DNA from: Hungatella effluvii
GTDB lineage: Bacteria > Bacillota > Clostridia > Lachnospirales > Lachnospiraceae
Length of the DNA: 64,000 bases
Assembly (NCBI RefSeq): GCF_003201875.1
Contig: NZ_QJKD01000005.1
Span: forward strand, 1-64,000
Direction: 5' to 3'
Part shown: positions 33,951 through 44,687 of the stretch, in pieces
Layout of the letters: the number at the start of each line of letters is the position of its first letter
Position numbering within the stretch: position 1 is the stretch's first letter
Position numbers and translations under genes: made by a program
The notes under the pieces: model-generated
Databases searched by the model: none
What the model saw: only the letters and a program-made list of their open reading frames with translations
What the model was told of the DNA's origin: nothing

Positions 33951-36206
33951 TTAATCCGGAGCAATTGCTGTTGCCTCTGGTTCCACAACTTGTGTAACAC
34001 AGTCAGATCCAAACTGTGTGATTATACCAGAAGTATTTGTCTTCCATTCCCCTCCATCTCCGTCTTTCACCTTTGCCTGCTTCATTACTTTACCTGACGA
34101 ATTAATTAAACGCAGTCCCGTTTCCGGAACGTCAAATACTTCATATCTGGCAGCCGGATCTGCCTTCTGGAGTTTCCCGTTATAATAGAAATACCCGTCT
34201 TTAATTCCAGTAAACCCTTTCCCCGAACTATCAAAACGGTAATTAGATTTTCTGTTGTCTGTACCATCTGCTAATGAATATCTACCGGTTACACCTGCAC
34301 AGTTTTTGTCAGAATCTCCAAAATAATAAAACGCATTATCTATCTCCAGAAGTCCCCAGGCTGCATTTCCATAAACATCAAATGCGTACTGCATGCCGTT
34401 AATCTTTTTAATTTTATATTTTCCTGAGACTCCACAAACTGGTTCTCCGCCTGACGCAAAATAATATTTTCCCTTGTCAGAGCCACCATCAATATTCTCA
34501 GGGCTCTCCAACATCATCCAAGTATTTTCTAACCTCTCGCCCGCTTTCTCTAAAGAAACAGGTTCTGCACTAGAAACATAATATCGGTATCCCTTTATCG
34601 CAGGACTTGCAGTTTTTACCAGTACCCAGCCCATCTGCATGATCCCCTTAGAATCAAAACAGTACACTTTATCATCGACCTTAAGCTCCCGATATGTTCC
34701 TGAGGTGCTATACTTCTTCTTGCCACTTTGCGGATCGAAATAAAAATATGCATATTCCCCATAATTACTGATATACTCGGATACTGCCTCGTTATCATCT
34801 GACCAGTCATCCGGAATTTTCAGCCATTGCCAGCCATAAACTCTGGCCCCATCTTCTCCGCAGTAATAAAGATTACTTTCATCATCGTTGCCATTCCAAC
34901 CGGTCACTAACTCGCCGCCGCTCTTAAATCTGTATTTTTTTTCGTTTATAGTATACCAACCATCCTGATAAATTTTTCCGTCATGACCTGAGTAGTACCA
35001 TCGTGTATATGAAGCACCGTTGCCATCTACTCCACTTATACTAAACCACTCATTTTCATATAACGCGCCATTATCACCAACGTATCTTTTTTCGCCGCTT
35101 GGCCTATTTCTCCACCAGTTCCGCATCATATTTCCATTGACATCAAAATAATACATTTTTCCGGCGATCTCATAAAATCCATCCTGGCATATCGCGCCAT
35201 TTTCATCTGCATAGTACCATGTTGTTTTCAAATTATTGGTTGCAGCATTTCCGGTTGTTACGGAAAACCACCCATTTGCTTTAAGCATTCCATCTACATC
35301 TAAATAATATCGTTTCTTTTTGGCATCTACATACCATCGGCTGCGATAAGATATACCATTATTATCAAAATAATACCAGTTTTCTCCAATTTGATTCCAG
35401 CCCCATCGTTTTATGAGGCCATCAGAATCTGCATAATACCAGTTTTCAAACTTTTGACCATATCCATTTACACATTCAATGCTAAACCAGCCATTCTGCA
35501 TACGCACACCATCTGCGTCCACGTAATATCGGTTTAAATCTATATTTACCCAATTATTCCGTGGAGAGTTTCCATTTATATCAAAATAGTAAGACTTTCC
35601 TTGCAATTCGTGCCAGCCATTTCGAAGCAGCACTCCATCTGAATCAGCATAGTACCAATTTGTGTAGGATATGCCCGCTGAATTTACTGAAGTGACAGAA
35701 AACCAACAGTCCTGTCTTCTGGCTCCATTTTCATCCACGTAATAACGCTTGTCCCCAATGTTAAAAAATACATTCCTCGGAGAATTTCCTCCCGGATAAA
35801 AATAATACCAGCTTTTATCAAGCAAATACCAGCCATTTTTCAGTATTATTCCATCTGAACCGGCGTAATACCAGGTGATGGTCTGCTTTCTGCCAGGCTG
35901 GGAAGGATTAGTTGTAATACTGAACCATGAATCTTCATAACGCTTTCCTTCGTTATTTACGTAATACCGGTTACTCTGGTAATTAATCCAGTTAGAAGTG
36001 ACCATGATTCCCTCCTTGTCCACAAAACGTAAGGAGTTATCTGACCACTTCACCCATTGACCAGTCACCTTTTCATTATTCTCAATATACGTCCAATGCC
36101 CTTCCTCATTCTGCTGCCATCCCTCTGCTGCAAAGGCAGAAAACGGTGAGACAGCTAGCAGGAACAATACCAACATTACCAGACCTAAATATTTTAGTTT
36201 CTTCAT
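33951..36206 (-). CDS. Large secreted protein made of cell-wall-binding repeats
   Basis: About 751 aa. A signal peptide (KKLKYLGLVMLVLFLLAV, ending SAFAAEGW) is followed by repeats along nearly the whole length. Each repeat has aromatic-Gly units such as GWYLLDKSWYYFYPGG, NWYYADSDGVLLRNGW and NRYYVDADGVRMQNGWFSI. These are of the choline-binding/CW_binding type that attaches proteins to teichoic acid or other wall polymers. No catalytic domain is seen. The start at 36206 (MKKLKYLG) is preceded by AAAGG. It is the last gene of the polysaccharide operon and may be a structural or anchoring protein for the polymer. Confidence 0.88.
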   Translation of the reverse strand: MKKLKYLGLVMLVLFLLAVSPFSAFAAEGWQQNEEGHWTYIENNEKVTGQWVKWSDNSLRFVDKEGIMVTSNWINYQSNRYYVNNEGKRYEDSWFSITTNPSQPGRKQTITWYYAGSDGIILKNGWYLLDKSWYYFYPGGNSPRNVFFNIGDKRYYVDENGARRQDCWFSVTSVNSAGISYTNWYYADSDGVLLRNGWHELQGKSYYFDINGNSPRNNWVNIDLNRYYVDADGVRMQNGWFSIECVNGYGQKFENWYYADSDGLIKRWGWNQIGENWYYFDNNGISYRSRWYVDAKKKRYYLDVDGMLKANGWFSVTTGNAATNNLKTTWYYADENGAICQDGFYEIAGKMYYFDVNGNMMRNWWRNRPSGEKRYVGDNGALYENEWFSISGVDGNGASYTRWYYSGHDGKIYQDGWYTINEKKYRFKSGGELVTGWNGNDDESNLYYCGEDGARVYGWQWLKIPDDWSDDNEAVSEYISNYGEYAYFYFDPQSGKKKYSTSGTYRELKVDDKVYCFDSKGIMQMGWVLVKTASPAIKGYRYYVSSAEPVSLEKAGERLENTWMMLESPENIDGGSDKGKYYFASGGEPVCGVSGKYKIKKINGMQYAFDVYGNAAWGLLEIDNAFYYFGDSDKNCAGVTGRYSLADGTDNRKSNYRFDSSGKGFTGIKDGYFYYNGKLQKADPAARYEVFDVPETGLRLINSSGKVMKQAKVKDGDGGEWKTNTSGIITQFGSDCVTQVVEPEATAIAPD

Positions 36207-36233
36207 TAAGTGCCTTTCTTCCAATAACCTCAT

Positions 36234-37475
36234 CTAGTCACGGTAGAAGATATCTCTCGTATAAACCTTCTCTTTCACGTCCTCCAGACATCTATCATAA
36301 CGATTTGCAATAATAGCATTTGACTTCCTTTTAAATTCATCTAAATTATTCACAATTATACTTCCAAAGAATGTATCACCATCTTTCAAAGATGGTTCAT
36401 AAATAATTACAGATGCCCCCTTTGCCTTGATTCGCTTCATAACCCCCTGAATACTGCTCTGACGAAAATTATCTGAATTACTCTTCATTGTCAGTCGATA
36501 CACGCCCACTACCACTAGATGTTCCTCTGCTTCACTCCAGTTACTATTTGCTGTATAATAGCCAGCCTTTTCTAAGACACGGTCAGCAATAAAGTCTTTT
36601 CTGGTCCTATTACTTTCTACAATTGCTTCAATCAAGTTTTCTGGTACATCATCATAGTTGGCAAGCAGTTGTTTCGTATCCTTTGGTAAGCAATAGCCAC
36701 CGTAGCCAAAAGATGGGTTATTGTAGTGAGTTCCTATTCGCGGATCAAGACATACACCGTTAATAATCTGTCGTGTATCTAATCCTTTTAGCTCAGCATA
36801 AGTATCCAGTTCATTAAAATAAGAAACTCTTAATGCTAAATATGTATTTGCAAATAACTTCACTGCTTCCGCCTCTGTAAAGCCCATAAAAAGAGTTTCA
36901 ATATCTGATTTAATCGCACCTTCCTTAAGAAGCTCAGAAAATATTTGAGCAGCCTGTATAAGTCTTTCATCTTTCATACAAGTTCCCACAATAATGCGGG
37001 AGGGATACAAATTATCATAAAGAGCTTTTGATTCTCTTAGAAATTCCGGACTAAAAAGAATATTTTTGCTGCCCATTTTTTCTCTTATCGCCGCAGTATA
37101 ACCAACTGGTACTGTTGATTTTATTATCATTACTGCACTCGGATTATATTTCATGACTAAATCAATTACTGCCTCTACCGCTGAAGTATCAAAATAATTT
37201 TTCTTACTATCGTAATTTGTTGGTGCCGCAATGACTACAAAATCAGCATCGCTATAAGCTGATTCCGCATCCAATGTTGCCGTTAGATTAAGTTCTTTAT
37301 CTGATAAATATTTCTCAATGTATTCATCTTGAATTGGTGACCTTTTCTTATTAATTAGTTCCACCTTTTCGGCTACAATATCCACAGCTGTCACCTGATT
37401 ATGCTGTGCCAATAATGTAGCAATTGAAAGCCCTACATATCCCGTCCCCGCCACTGCAATTTTCAAACCACTCAT
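36234..37475 (-). CDS. ugd: UDP-glucose/nucleotide-sugar 6-dehydrogenase
   Basis: A 413-aa NAD-dependent dehydrogenase that oxidises UDP-glucose to UDP-glucuronate. The Rossmann motif is [18 protein letters not shown]. The catalytic cysteine lies in [16 protein letters not shown], and [20 protein letters not shown] matches the family. I chose the ATG at 37475 (MSGLKIAV) with GGAGACAG upstream. The listed longer frame would overlap the epimerase gene. The product feeds the epimerase just upstream, giving UDP-galacturonate for the polysaccharide. Confidence 0.92.
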   Translation of the reverse strand: MSGLKIAVAGTGYVGLSIATLLAQHNQVTAVDIVAEKVELINKKRSPIQDEYIEKYLSDKELNLTATLDAESAYSDADFVVIAAPTNYDSKKNYFDTSAVEAVIDLVMKYNPSAVMIIKSTVPVGYTAAIREKMGSKNILFSPEFLRESKALYDNLYPSRIIVGTCMKDERLIQAAQIFSELLKEGAIKSDIETLFMGFTEAEAVKLFANTYLALRVSYFNELDTYAELKGLDTRQIINGVCLDPRIGTHYNNPSFGYGGYCLPKDTKQLLANYDDVPENLIEAIVESNRTRKDFIADRVLEKAGYYTANSNWSEAEEHLVVVGVYRLTMKSNSDNFRQSSIQGVMKRIKAKGASVIIYEPSLKDGDTFFGSIIVNNLDEFKRKSNAIIANRYDRCLEDVKEKVYTRDIFYRD

Positions 37476-37521
37476 TTTCTTCTGTCTCCTTCTACTGCTT
37501 ATGCCAAAGCAGATCTTTATA

Positions 37522-38607
37522 CTATATTTTGTAAAATTCCTTATACCACTGTGCAAACTTCCGAAGTCCCTCTCTTAAGCCAGTTCTCGGTTTAAAGTTA
37601 AATTCTTGCATCAATGGACTTATATCTGCATAAGTAATAGGAACATCACCAGGCTGCATGGCAACTAATTTTTTATGTCCATCAAAATCATAGTCTTGCG
37701 GAATTACTTTTGCTCTGATTAATTCTTGTTGCAGAATATCCACAAAATCCAATAAATTCTCAGGCTTATTATTACCTATGTTATAAACAGCATACGGAGG
37801 CACAGGAAGGCCATCCTCGCCAATCACCCTCTCTGGGGGTGCCTGCATTACTAACTTTACGCCCTCAACAATATCATCAATATATGTAAAATCTCTCTCA
37901 CAATTACCATAGTTAAATATTTGAATCGTATCACCGCTCAGAAGTTTATTTGTAAAACCGAAATATGCCATATCCGGTCGTCCAGCCGGACCATAAACTG
38001 TAAAAAAACGCAAACCGGTGGACGGAATATTATAAAGCTTACTATATGCATGAGCCATTAATTCATTTGACTTCTTTGTGGCTGCGTAAAGTGATACCGG
38101 ATTATCTACCTTATCCTCAATAGAATACGGCACCTTTTTATTTGCACCATAAACAGAACTTGAAGACGCATACACAAAATGTTCAACTCCTTTTTCACCA
38201 TTATCATAGGAATGGCGGCAAGCTTCCAGAAGGTTATAAAAACCTATCAGGTTAGACTCAATGTATGCATCCGGGTTGGTAATTGAATAGCGTACACCTG
38301 CTTGGGCAGCAAAATTGATCACAAGATCTGGTTTGTAGTTTTTAAAAACAAAATCAATAATACTTCGATCAGCAATATTTCCTCTTATAAATGTCCAGTT
38401 TGATTCCGGATAAATCTTTATTGCTTCCTCTATTTGTTTTAATCGATATTCTTTTAGAGATACATCATAATATTCATTCAGATTATCTATTCCAATGATG
38501 TTTATTGGAATAGCACAGCGAAAAAGTTGCAAGATCTGATTAGATCCAATAAAACCGGCAGCCCCTGTTACCAAAATCGTTTTTGAATTTAAACATATTG
38601 TTTGCAT
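37522..38607 (-). CDS. UDP-glucuronate 4-epimerase-like SDR
   Basis: A 361-aa extended SDR. The NAD motif is [16 protein letters not shown], followed by [17 protein letters not shown], a signature of UDP-glucuronate 4-epimerases. The catalytic pair is in [18 protein letters not shown] (YxxxK), and [18 protein letters not shown] is characteristic of the same group. It should interconvert UDP-GlcA and UDP-GalA, using the product of the neighbouring dehydrogenase. The start at 38607 is suitably placed. It lies 14 bases after the GT2 gene. Confidence 0.9.
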   Translation of the reverse strand: MQTICLNSKTILVTGAAGFIGSNQILQLFRCAIPINIIGIDNLNEYYDVSLKEYRLKQIEEAIKIYPESNWTFIRGNIADRSIIDFVFKNYKPDLVINFAAQAGVRYSITNPDAYIESNLIGFYNLLEACRHSYDNGEKGVEHFVYASSSSVYGANKKVPYSIEDKVDNPVSLYAATKKSNELMAHAYSKLYNIPSTGLRFFTVYGPAGRPDMAYFGFTNKLLSGDTIQIFNYGNCERDFTYIDDIVEGVKLVMQAPPERVIGEDGLPVPPYAVYNIGNNKPENLLDFVDILQQELIRAKVIPQDYDFDGHKKLVAMQPGDVPITYADISPLMQEFNFKPRTGLREGLRKFAQWYKEFYKI

Positions 38608-38621
38608 TTAATTACTCTCTC

Positions 38622-39665
38622 CTATCTTCTAATCATTCTGGCAATTTTTCTTACAGTCCAATAAAGGGACAATATGTCATATTGTCCCTTTGCAATCATA
38701 TGTGATTCTATGTGATCCCGTTCTTCATTATCTCTTATATTTACCATTGAAAAAGCGGTTTTATATGGTTCTTGAATTAATCCTTCTTTAAATCTCCTTT
38801 TTTTAATTCCTCGCTTCTGTGGATTTGATTTATCCATATAATCCTGCAGTATAATATTTCTGAAACACCTTCTACAAAATACGAAAGCGGCTATTTTATA
38901 TTCTGGTGTATCTGAATGTTTTTCTGCAAATTCCAGACATGCATTTGCAGTCTTAGTCATTCGTTCAAATGTTTTAATATTATACCCTCTTGAAAGTGAA
39001 TCATTATCAAGCCGATAATTATATGAGGCTGTCGGCAGGTATAAAACCTCTTCTGCACAGTCAAACGCATAAAGATTATAAATAACATCCTGAGAACGTT
39101 TTAAATCTGGATTAAATTTTAAGTTATTCTGTTTAACGTATTTCGTTCTAAATGCTTTTCCCCAAGTAGTATTCAATGCAACATCATTAAATTTCTTACT
39201 TGCAAACATAATGGCTTTAATCATTTCATGCTTGCGAATCTCATATATATCTTCCATAATAGATTCATTTTTCAACAAATACTCTACTTTCTTATTTCCG
39301 ATACATGCACGATAGCCCCAAAAAACAATATCACAAATGTTATTTTCTATTGCACACGATAATTTTTGAAGTAAATCAGCATCAATCCAATCATCAGCAT
39401 CAATATGTACAATCCAATCTCCTGATACGTGATCAATGCCTGTATTACGAGCTCCTGCTAATCCCATATTATCTTGATGAATTACTTTGATATTTAAGTA
39501 TTGATCTGCATAACAATCACAAATAAATGCCGTTTTCCGATTTGATCCATCATCCACCAGAATAATTTCATAATCCTTAAAAGTCTGATTGAGCACAGAA
39601 CTTATACATTGGTGCAAAGCCTCTTTTTCAGTATTGTATACAGGTAAAACACATGAAAATTTCAT
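38622..39665 (-). CDS. Glycosyltransferase family 2
   Basis: A 347-aa GT-A glycosyltransferase. The N-terminus SCVLPVYNTEKEALHQCISS and ILVDDGSNRKT bind the nucleotide sugar, and the DxD-type motif is in WIVHIDADDWIDADLL. It should add one sugar of the repeat unit on the cytoplasmic face. The start at 39665 (MKFSCVLPVYN) has GGAGG 6 bases upstream. A frame starting at 39689 is longer but lacks that fit. The donor and linkage are unknown. Confidence 0.92.
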   Translation of the reverse strand: MKFSCVLPVYNTEKEALHQCISSVLNQTFKDYEIILVDDGSNRKTAFICDCYADQYLNIKVIHQDNMGLAGARNTGIDHVSGDWIVHIDADDWIDADLLQKLSCAIENNICDIVFWGYRACIGNKKVEYLLKNESIMEDIYEIRKHEMIKAIMFASKKFNDVALNTTWGKAFRTKYVKQNNLKFNPDLKRSQDVIYNLYAFDCAEEVLYLPTASYNYRLDNDSLSRGYNIKTFERMTKTANACLEFAEKHSDTPEYKIAAFVFCRRCFRNIILQDYMDKSNPQKRGIKKRRFKEGLIQEPYKTAFSMVNIRDNEERDHIESHMIAKGQYDILSLYWTVRKIARMIRR

Positions 39666-39681
39666 TATATCCTCCAGGCAA

Positions 39682-40221
39682 TTACACACTAAGCCTATTT
39701 CTATATCCGTTATCAGAAATTTTTTTTGCAGGTATCCCTGCCACTACAATATTTGGTGTTTCTACGCTTTTTGTTACAACAGCGTTAGCACCTACAATCA
39801 CGTCATCCGCGAGACATACACCGATTAAAATTTTCGCACCTGTTCCAAGATATATATGATTTCCCCCATTAACTTTTTCTGAAATATTAACACCATTCTG
39901 AATCACACAATTATCTCCGAAACGAGCAGTCGGATTAACAATTACTGCCCCATGATGGGCAATATATAAACCTTTGCCAAAAGTATTGACTGGGATCGTT
40001 AAACCAGATTTTACACTAAGCTTATACAATCTAAATTTTAACCAGGTTTTCAAGATCTTTGCTAAAAATCCATGTTTACAATTAACCACATATTCCAGTC
40101 TTCTCATACATTTTAAATATTTCCATGTGATCATCAATCTATTATGATAAAAGTCATTTATATGATTGGCCTTTTTATCGGCTAATATATAATTTTTATA
40201 ATCTTGTTTGCTTGAAATCAT
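39682..40221 (-). CDS. Serine-acetyltransferase-like hexapeptide O-acetyltransferase
   Basis: A 179-aa left-handed beta-helix acyltransferase. Hexapeptide repeats run from GLYIAHHGAVIVNPTARFGD to VIVGANAVVTKSVETPNIVV, and the catalytic histidine is in IAHHGA. It resembles SerA/CysE and capsule O-acetyltransferases. In this setting it probably acetylates a sugar of the polysaccharide rather than serine. AGGAG lies just before the start. It is 16 bases upstream of the GT2 gene. Confidence 0.88.
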   Translation of the reverse strand: MISSKQDYKNYILADKKANHINDFYHNRLMITWKYLKCMRRLEYVVNCKHGFLAKILKTWLKFRLYKLSVKSGLTIPVNTFGKGLYIAHHGAVIVNPTARFGDNCVIQNGVNISEKVNGGNHIYLGTGAKILIGVCLADDVIVGANAVVTKSVETPNIVVAGIPAKKISDNGYRNRLSV

Positions 40222-40228
40222 ATATCTC

Positions 40229-41266
40229 CTATCTTTTTATATTTATTTCAGGTAACTTATACAGATACTTCAGAGGTGTTTTTGTAATGATCAAGATTAA
40301 AATAAGCTCAATCGTCACGATTAAAACTAATGACAGAAGTCCAAATAGCAACTGGCCGCATGAACCGCCAAATGTTTTTAATAAAAACAGATAGACTGCA
40401 TAAGTAATATAATATTCCTTATGAGTTGTCATAATTATTAACGAATTCTTTCCCAAAAATGAGAAAAGAGAATCCAACCATTTAACGTAACTAAAAATGC
40501 AGGATAAGGCTAAGGCAAATACTACACCCGACATGGAACACACAAAATATATTGCCGGATCCCCTATTTTCAGTATGTGAATATCTGCTTCATAAAAACG
40601 GACAAAATATTTATTTATAAAAAACATAGATAAAGAACCAACTATCACAGTAAACAAATGTTTTCTACTCTTAACCGACAGCTTATAAAAGAACGGTGAA
40701 ATATCATATCCAATTGCTATAAACCCTGCTGCGATAGAAGAAGACAACATGAGCATTATCCCTTCAGGTAATTCACATTTTTCAAAAAGCCAGCTAATAT
40801 ATACAGCAATAACCCCCATACAAATTGCCCACTGAATGCCTCCAAAACGCCTAAAAATTTTTGAATAAGCAAAAGCAATCAATTCAGCAAAAAACAATAC
40901 TGGCAGAAACCAAAGAGTACCTACCCCTTGAAAAGTAACTGCTTCTATTACCGCACTAGAAACCCTGTCCGAAAATAGTGAATTATCTTTCAAAAGTGAA
41001 ATAAATACCATAAAAAGAATAAATAAAATACTCATAGTGCCATATGGATAGATAAGACTTTTAATTTTTTTAACAGCAAAACTATAAATAGTTTCTTTTT
41101 CATATTTTTTCTTATCACTCCCAATAATAATTCCAGATATCACAAAGAACGTTACAACATGAAAAGTTTCTCCGACCAAAAAGACAGCCCCGCTTTGAAG
41201 ATGCACATCTATAATCATTAATATAGCAATGCCTTTTGCAACATCGATTGTTCTATTTCTATCCAT
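40229..41266 (-). CDS. Acyltransferase 3 family membrane protein
   Basis: About 345 aa, with ten or so membrane helices (PF01757). The signature with catalytic histidine is TIDVAKGIAILMIIDVHLQS, and a second conserved segment is FHVVTFFVISGIIIGSD. It may O-acylate the surface polysaccharide during or after export. I chose the ATG at 41266 (MDRNRTID), which has GAGG 6 bases upstream, over the ATG at 41278, which has none. Confidence 0.88.
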   Translation of the reverse strand: MDRNRTIDVAKGIAILMIIDVHLQSGAVFLVGETFHVVTFFVISGIIIGSDKKKYEKETIYSFAVKKIKSLIYPYGTMSILFILFMVFISLLKDNSLFSDRVSSAVIEAVTFQGVGTLWFLPVLFFAELIAFAYSKIFRRFGGIQWAICMGVIAVYISWLFEKCELPEGIMLMLSSSIAAGFIAIGYDISPFFYKLSVKSRKHLFTVIVGSLSMFFINKYFVRFYEADIHILKIGDPAIYFVCSMSGVVFALALSCIFSYVKWLDSLFSFLGKNSLIIMTTHKEYYITYAVYLFLLKTFGGSCGQLLFGLLSLVLIVTIELILILIITKTPLKYLYKLPEINIKR

Positions 41267-41274
41267 ACATTTCC

Positions 41275-42243
41275 TCATAATGAATCTATAAAGTTCAAAA
41301 ATGTTATATTAGAGAAATCATTTTTATATCCGTAATCTATTTCTTTATGATTTCGCACAAAATCTATACTAATTTGATTTATATTATTAAAAAAATGGAT
41401 CCTATTTTCATTGTAATAAGGAAGCCTCACTATCTCTTCACAATTAGTAATTAGTTTTTTATTATAAATAATTGCATCCATCATTCGATAGGTCCTTCCT
41501 TTCGATCCTCCCTGGAGTATTTCAAGCAGACAATTTGAAGCCGCCTCACGTGCTAAACACTCCGAATAAGGAAGAAACTTATCGCCATAAATAATACCAT
41601 CAGCCCTTCTTTGATCATTAGGTACCTCTGTTACATAAAAATCACAAATAAGCCCTGCTGCAGTCATTCTTTTATATATGTTCCTTATATCATCCAATCT
41701 GTCTTTAGCCGCTCCAATAAACACTAAATCACTGTAAGGGTATTTTTTTAGTTCTTCTTTAGACGGGGGCGCATATCCGACCGGGTGATAAACAAATCCA
41801 TACGTCTCAGCATCTGCCTGGTTATAAACAATGATTTGATCAAAATCTTTTTTTATTCGTTCTATCTTTAATTGTTTATTGTATTTTAGGTCTTTTGCCA
41901 CAATATCATGGAAGTGCAGAATCAATTTACAATTAAAATAATTTTTTCTAAGAAATTTTATAAGCTGCCTGTCAGACCATGGAGGTGACATAATCACAAC
42001 AACTTTTTTATCACTTTTATATCGCAATAATTTTTTATACCAAATATTTTTTAAGGGCAAACTTATAAATTTGTTTGCTTTTAAAGATAAATGGCCTTTG
42101 GAAAGAATATTTAACACTTTGTTTTTAAAAAGCTTATGTTTATTCACTAACTTCACATTATTCAGCATTTGAAGATCCAGCATTGTAAACTGCGACATTG
42201 GATCGCTAAGAAGATATATGTAAGTTGTTTCTCCATTAATCAT
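41275..42243 (-). CDS. Putative GT-B glycosyltransferase
   Basis: About 322 aa. The C-terminal half has GT-B-like features (SDLVFIGAAKDRLDDIRNIY; EILQGGSKGRTYRMMDAI; NKKLITNCEE), and the N-terminal half has HFHDIVAKDLKYN. I do not recognise the exact CAZy family. It probably adds one sugar to the lipid-linked unit. The ATG at 42243 follows AGGTGGAAG. A GTG at 42255 in the same frame would overlap the flippase gene end more. The gene is AT-rich like its neighbours. Confidence 0.65.
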   Translation of the reverse strand: MINGETTYIYLLSDPMSQFTMLDLQMLNNVKLVNKHKLFKNKVLNILSKGHLSLKANKFISLPLKNIWYKKLLRYKSDKKVVVIMSPPWSDRQLIKFLRKNYFNCKLILHFHDIVAKDLKYNKQLKIERIKKDFDQIIVYNQADAETYGFVYHPVGYAPPSKEELKKYPYSDLVFIGAAKDRLDDIRNIYKRMTAAGLICDFYVTEVPNDQRRADGIIYGDKFLPYSECLAREAASNCLLEILQGGSKGRTYRMMDAIIYNKKLITNCEEIVRLPYYNENRIHFFNNINQISIDFVRNHKEIDYGYKNDFSNITFLNFIDSL

Positions 42244-42244
42244 T

Positions 42245-43768
42245 TTATCTTCCACCTGTCCTGATCAATTTATTGATAAATAAATTAATACTACTAATGG
42301 CATATTTTTTATAGAATATTATATTAATTCCAATGCATTCAATGCCACATATAAAAGTGATCACAATTGCCACGCCTATCCACTTAATATAACTGTCAAC
42401 ATTAATATTAATGAAAGAAACTGAAAAGACCATAATAAAAGCAGACATACTGTCTGCTAATAATTGTTTAAAAAAGCTGCCTGCTTTAATATATATAATA
42501 TTTTTCATTAAATAAAATGCCAGGTATAAGACACGATAAATCATTGAAACCAGTGTACCAATTGCTACTCCTACCAAGCCAAATTTGAACACCATAATCA
42601 CAGAAATCATGATATTAACAACCGGCTCAATGATAGCGCTTGCTTGAGTCTCTTTAAAATGCCCCGCTGCCTGAACAACAACATTATATGGCATCTGGAT
42701 GCATCGCGCTGCAATAGCAATAGACATGATGAGAGCAAAACCAGGAACTATATAATCATTAGCATCTGAGATCCCATTTGTATACACTTGAATAAATGGT
42801 ACAACGAGCAAACCAGTAATCGTAAAGATCAACGTTGTTAACGTATGCATTACCCACTCAAACTTTTCAAAAACAGCCACTAACTCTTTTTTTTCATTTC
42901 TAGCCAACATATTGCCAATCAACGCGGACATACCGGCAGTCAGAGAATATACGAGGCCCCTCATCCCGTTTATCACCATAAAATAAACACCATACACACT
43001 AACATTTAATAGTGTAGAGAATAACGTCAAAATTATAGTATCTGTTTTTTCCTGCACTGTACTAGCCAGATGCTGAGCAATTCCATTCCACTTTTGTTTA
43101 ATAGGCTCATCCTTATATTTAATTTCTAAATTAAGAGCATAATGCTTTTTCACATAAATCGTCAAAAAGAACGGTCTTGCAACAAATATAATTGCAGAAA
43201 CTAATTTTACGGTATGAATACTATATCCCCACTTGATAAGAGCCACCGAAATTAACGTATTCAAAACTAGTGTTACACTATTAACAATAAATGATATGTA
43301 TTGCTTTTGATCTGCTTTTAGTAAAAGCGAATATGTAATTCCAAAAAAGTATTGGGCAAATATACTAATAGATACAATGCCTATTAATGATGCAGTAAAT
43401 GTAAAGTTAAAAGAATCCTTGACTAAGTTGGGATAAAAAGCAATTAATGCTGCTATGTAAATCAGCATTAGAATTCCAATAAATCTATAAAATCTTTGCG
43501 CAGATACTACAATACTGCTAATTTTGTTTTGATTATTTTCGGCCAGGGGTTTATATAAACTTGCTGGAACAACAGCTCCCATTCCTAATTCACATAAAGA
43601 AATAAACCCTAAAAATTGTGAAATGGAAGATACCAGCCCATTTGTATCAGATCCAAAATATAGTAATATGTATCGCGGTAAGATAAAACCACATATTATA
43701 GTTAATATCTCAAATACTATAGACATTAATGTATTTCGTCTAAGGTATATTTTTCTCATTTCGTTCAT
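42245..43768 (-). CDS. Wzx-type polysaccharide flippase
   Basis: A 507-aa membrane protein of the MOP/PST flippase family with about 14 helices. The N-terminus (RRNTLMSIVFEILTIICGFI, ILLYFGSDTNGLVSSISQF) is typical of Wzx. It moves the undecaprenyl-linked repeat unit to the outer face for the polymerase. GAGG lies 6 bases before the ATG at 43768. Its presence with Wzz and an EpsG-like polymerase shows a Wzx/Wzy-dependent pathway. Confidence 0.93.
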   Translation of the reverse strand: MNEMRKIYLRRNTLMSIVFEILTIICGFILPRYILLYFGSDTNGLVSSISQFLGFISLCELGMGAVVPASLYKPLAENNQNKISSIVVSAQRFYRFIGILMLIYIAALIAFYPNLVKDSFNFTFTASLIGIVSISIFAQYFFGITYSLLLKADQKQYISFIVNSVTLVLNTLISVALIKWGYSIHTVKLVSAIIFVARPFFLTIYVKKHYALNLEIKYKDEPIKQKWNGIAQHLASTVQEKTDTIILTLFSTLLNVSVYGVYFMVINGMRGLVYSLTAGMSALIGNMLARNEKKELVAVFEKFEWVMHTLTTLIFTITGLLVVPFIQVYTNGISDANDYIVPGFALIMSIAIAARCIQMPYNVVVQAAGHFKETQASAIIEPVVNIMISVIMVFKFGLVGVAIGTLVSMIYRVLYLAFYLMKNIIYIKAGSFFKQLLADSMSAFIMVFSVSFININVDSYIKWIGVAIVITFICGIECIGINIIFYKKYAISSINLFINKLIRTGGR

Positions 43769-43777
43769 AATATTCCT

Positions 43778-44671
43778 CTATTGCTTCTTTAAAATTATCC
43801 AATCACCAAGTTTTTTATCCCATGATTCTGGATGAAATGCCTCAAATCCACACCCCGGAAAAAACGTCAACTCACCAAAATATATTCTCCCATTAATCTC
43901 ATAAAAATCAACTCTGATAAATGGTATATTCCGGGATAATTGTTCTGCCAATTCTAACATCTGATTATAATTGGCCGGTTTAGGTATCTCTTTTTCGCTG
44001 ACTTGATAGGTTCGTGAGAATGGCATAACATTCCAATCTCTATCAAAAAATGTAACACGCAAATTACCAGAAAATCTTTCTGTACATACAAAACTACATT
44101 TTACAACTCCGTTAAAGCACATAAATTTGTAGTCTTTTAAGTCGGAATCTCCACAGTCATCAACCATAAATTTTTCTGCTATAATTTTAGGTTTAACATT
44201 TTTATATGGCCATTCTCTTCCATACCAATAGAAATTATACTTTAATGCTGCGTTAATTTTCTGCCTGGCCTTTTCCTTATCAAAATTATATTTATCTTTA
44301 CAAATCACAACACTTGCACTATCATGTGTACATTTCAGTACAAACTGATCCGGTAGCTGCTCAAATTCAATATCATCAAATTTGTCCCAAGGGCCTCCTG
44401 CCAAAGGAATTAAATACTCTTTACCTATTGTTTTAGAGATATACTGCCGAACCGCATATTTATCTACCATTATTGTATACTCTGGTTTATGATTATAAAT
44501 TTTTAACCATTGCAGCTTCTCATTAAATGTAACCGGATTTTTTAAATTTAATTTTTTTTCTAAATGTTCATAATATCGAATAGATAAATACCAACTAGCC
44601 GGAGTAATGCTACGTATAACAGGTTTATTCAGAAACCAGGCTAAGTAATGCTTTAATCTTGTTTTTATCAT
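43778..44671 (-). CDS. TupA-like ATP-grasp protein
   Basis: A 297-aa protein of the TupA-like ATP-grasp family (PF14305). Recognisable parts are FNEKLQWLKIYNHKPEYTIM, VDKYAVRQYISKTIGKEYLI, FVLKCTHDSASVVICKDK and RVDFYEINGRIYFGELTFFP (the metal-binding end). TupA is linked with teichuronopeptide synthesis, and the family is frequent in capsule loci. It may ligate an amino acid or other acid to a sugar uronate, which would fit the UDP-galacturonate genes nearby. That role is inferred. Confidence 0.88.
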   Translation of the reverse strand: MIKTRLKHYLAWFLNKPVIRSITPASWYLSIRYYEHLEKKLNLKNPVTFNEKLQWLKIYNHKPEYTIMVDKYAVRQYISKTIGKEYLIPLAGGPWDKFDDIEFEQLPDQFVLKCTHDSASVVICKDKYNFDKEKARQKINAALKYNFYWYGREWPYKNVKPKIIAEKFMVDDCGDSDLKDYKFMCFNGVVKCSFVCTERFSGNLRVTFFDRDWNVMPFSRTYQVSEKEIPKPANYNQMLELAEQLSRNIPFIRVDFYEINGRIYFGELTFFPGCGFEAFHPESWDKKLGDWIILKKQ

Positions 44672-44687
44672 TTTTTTCCTTCCTAAT

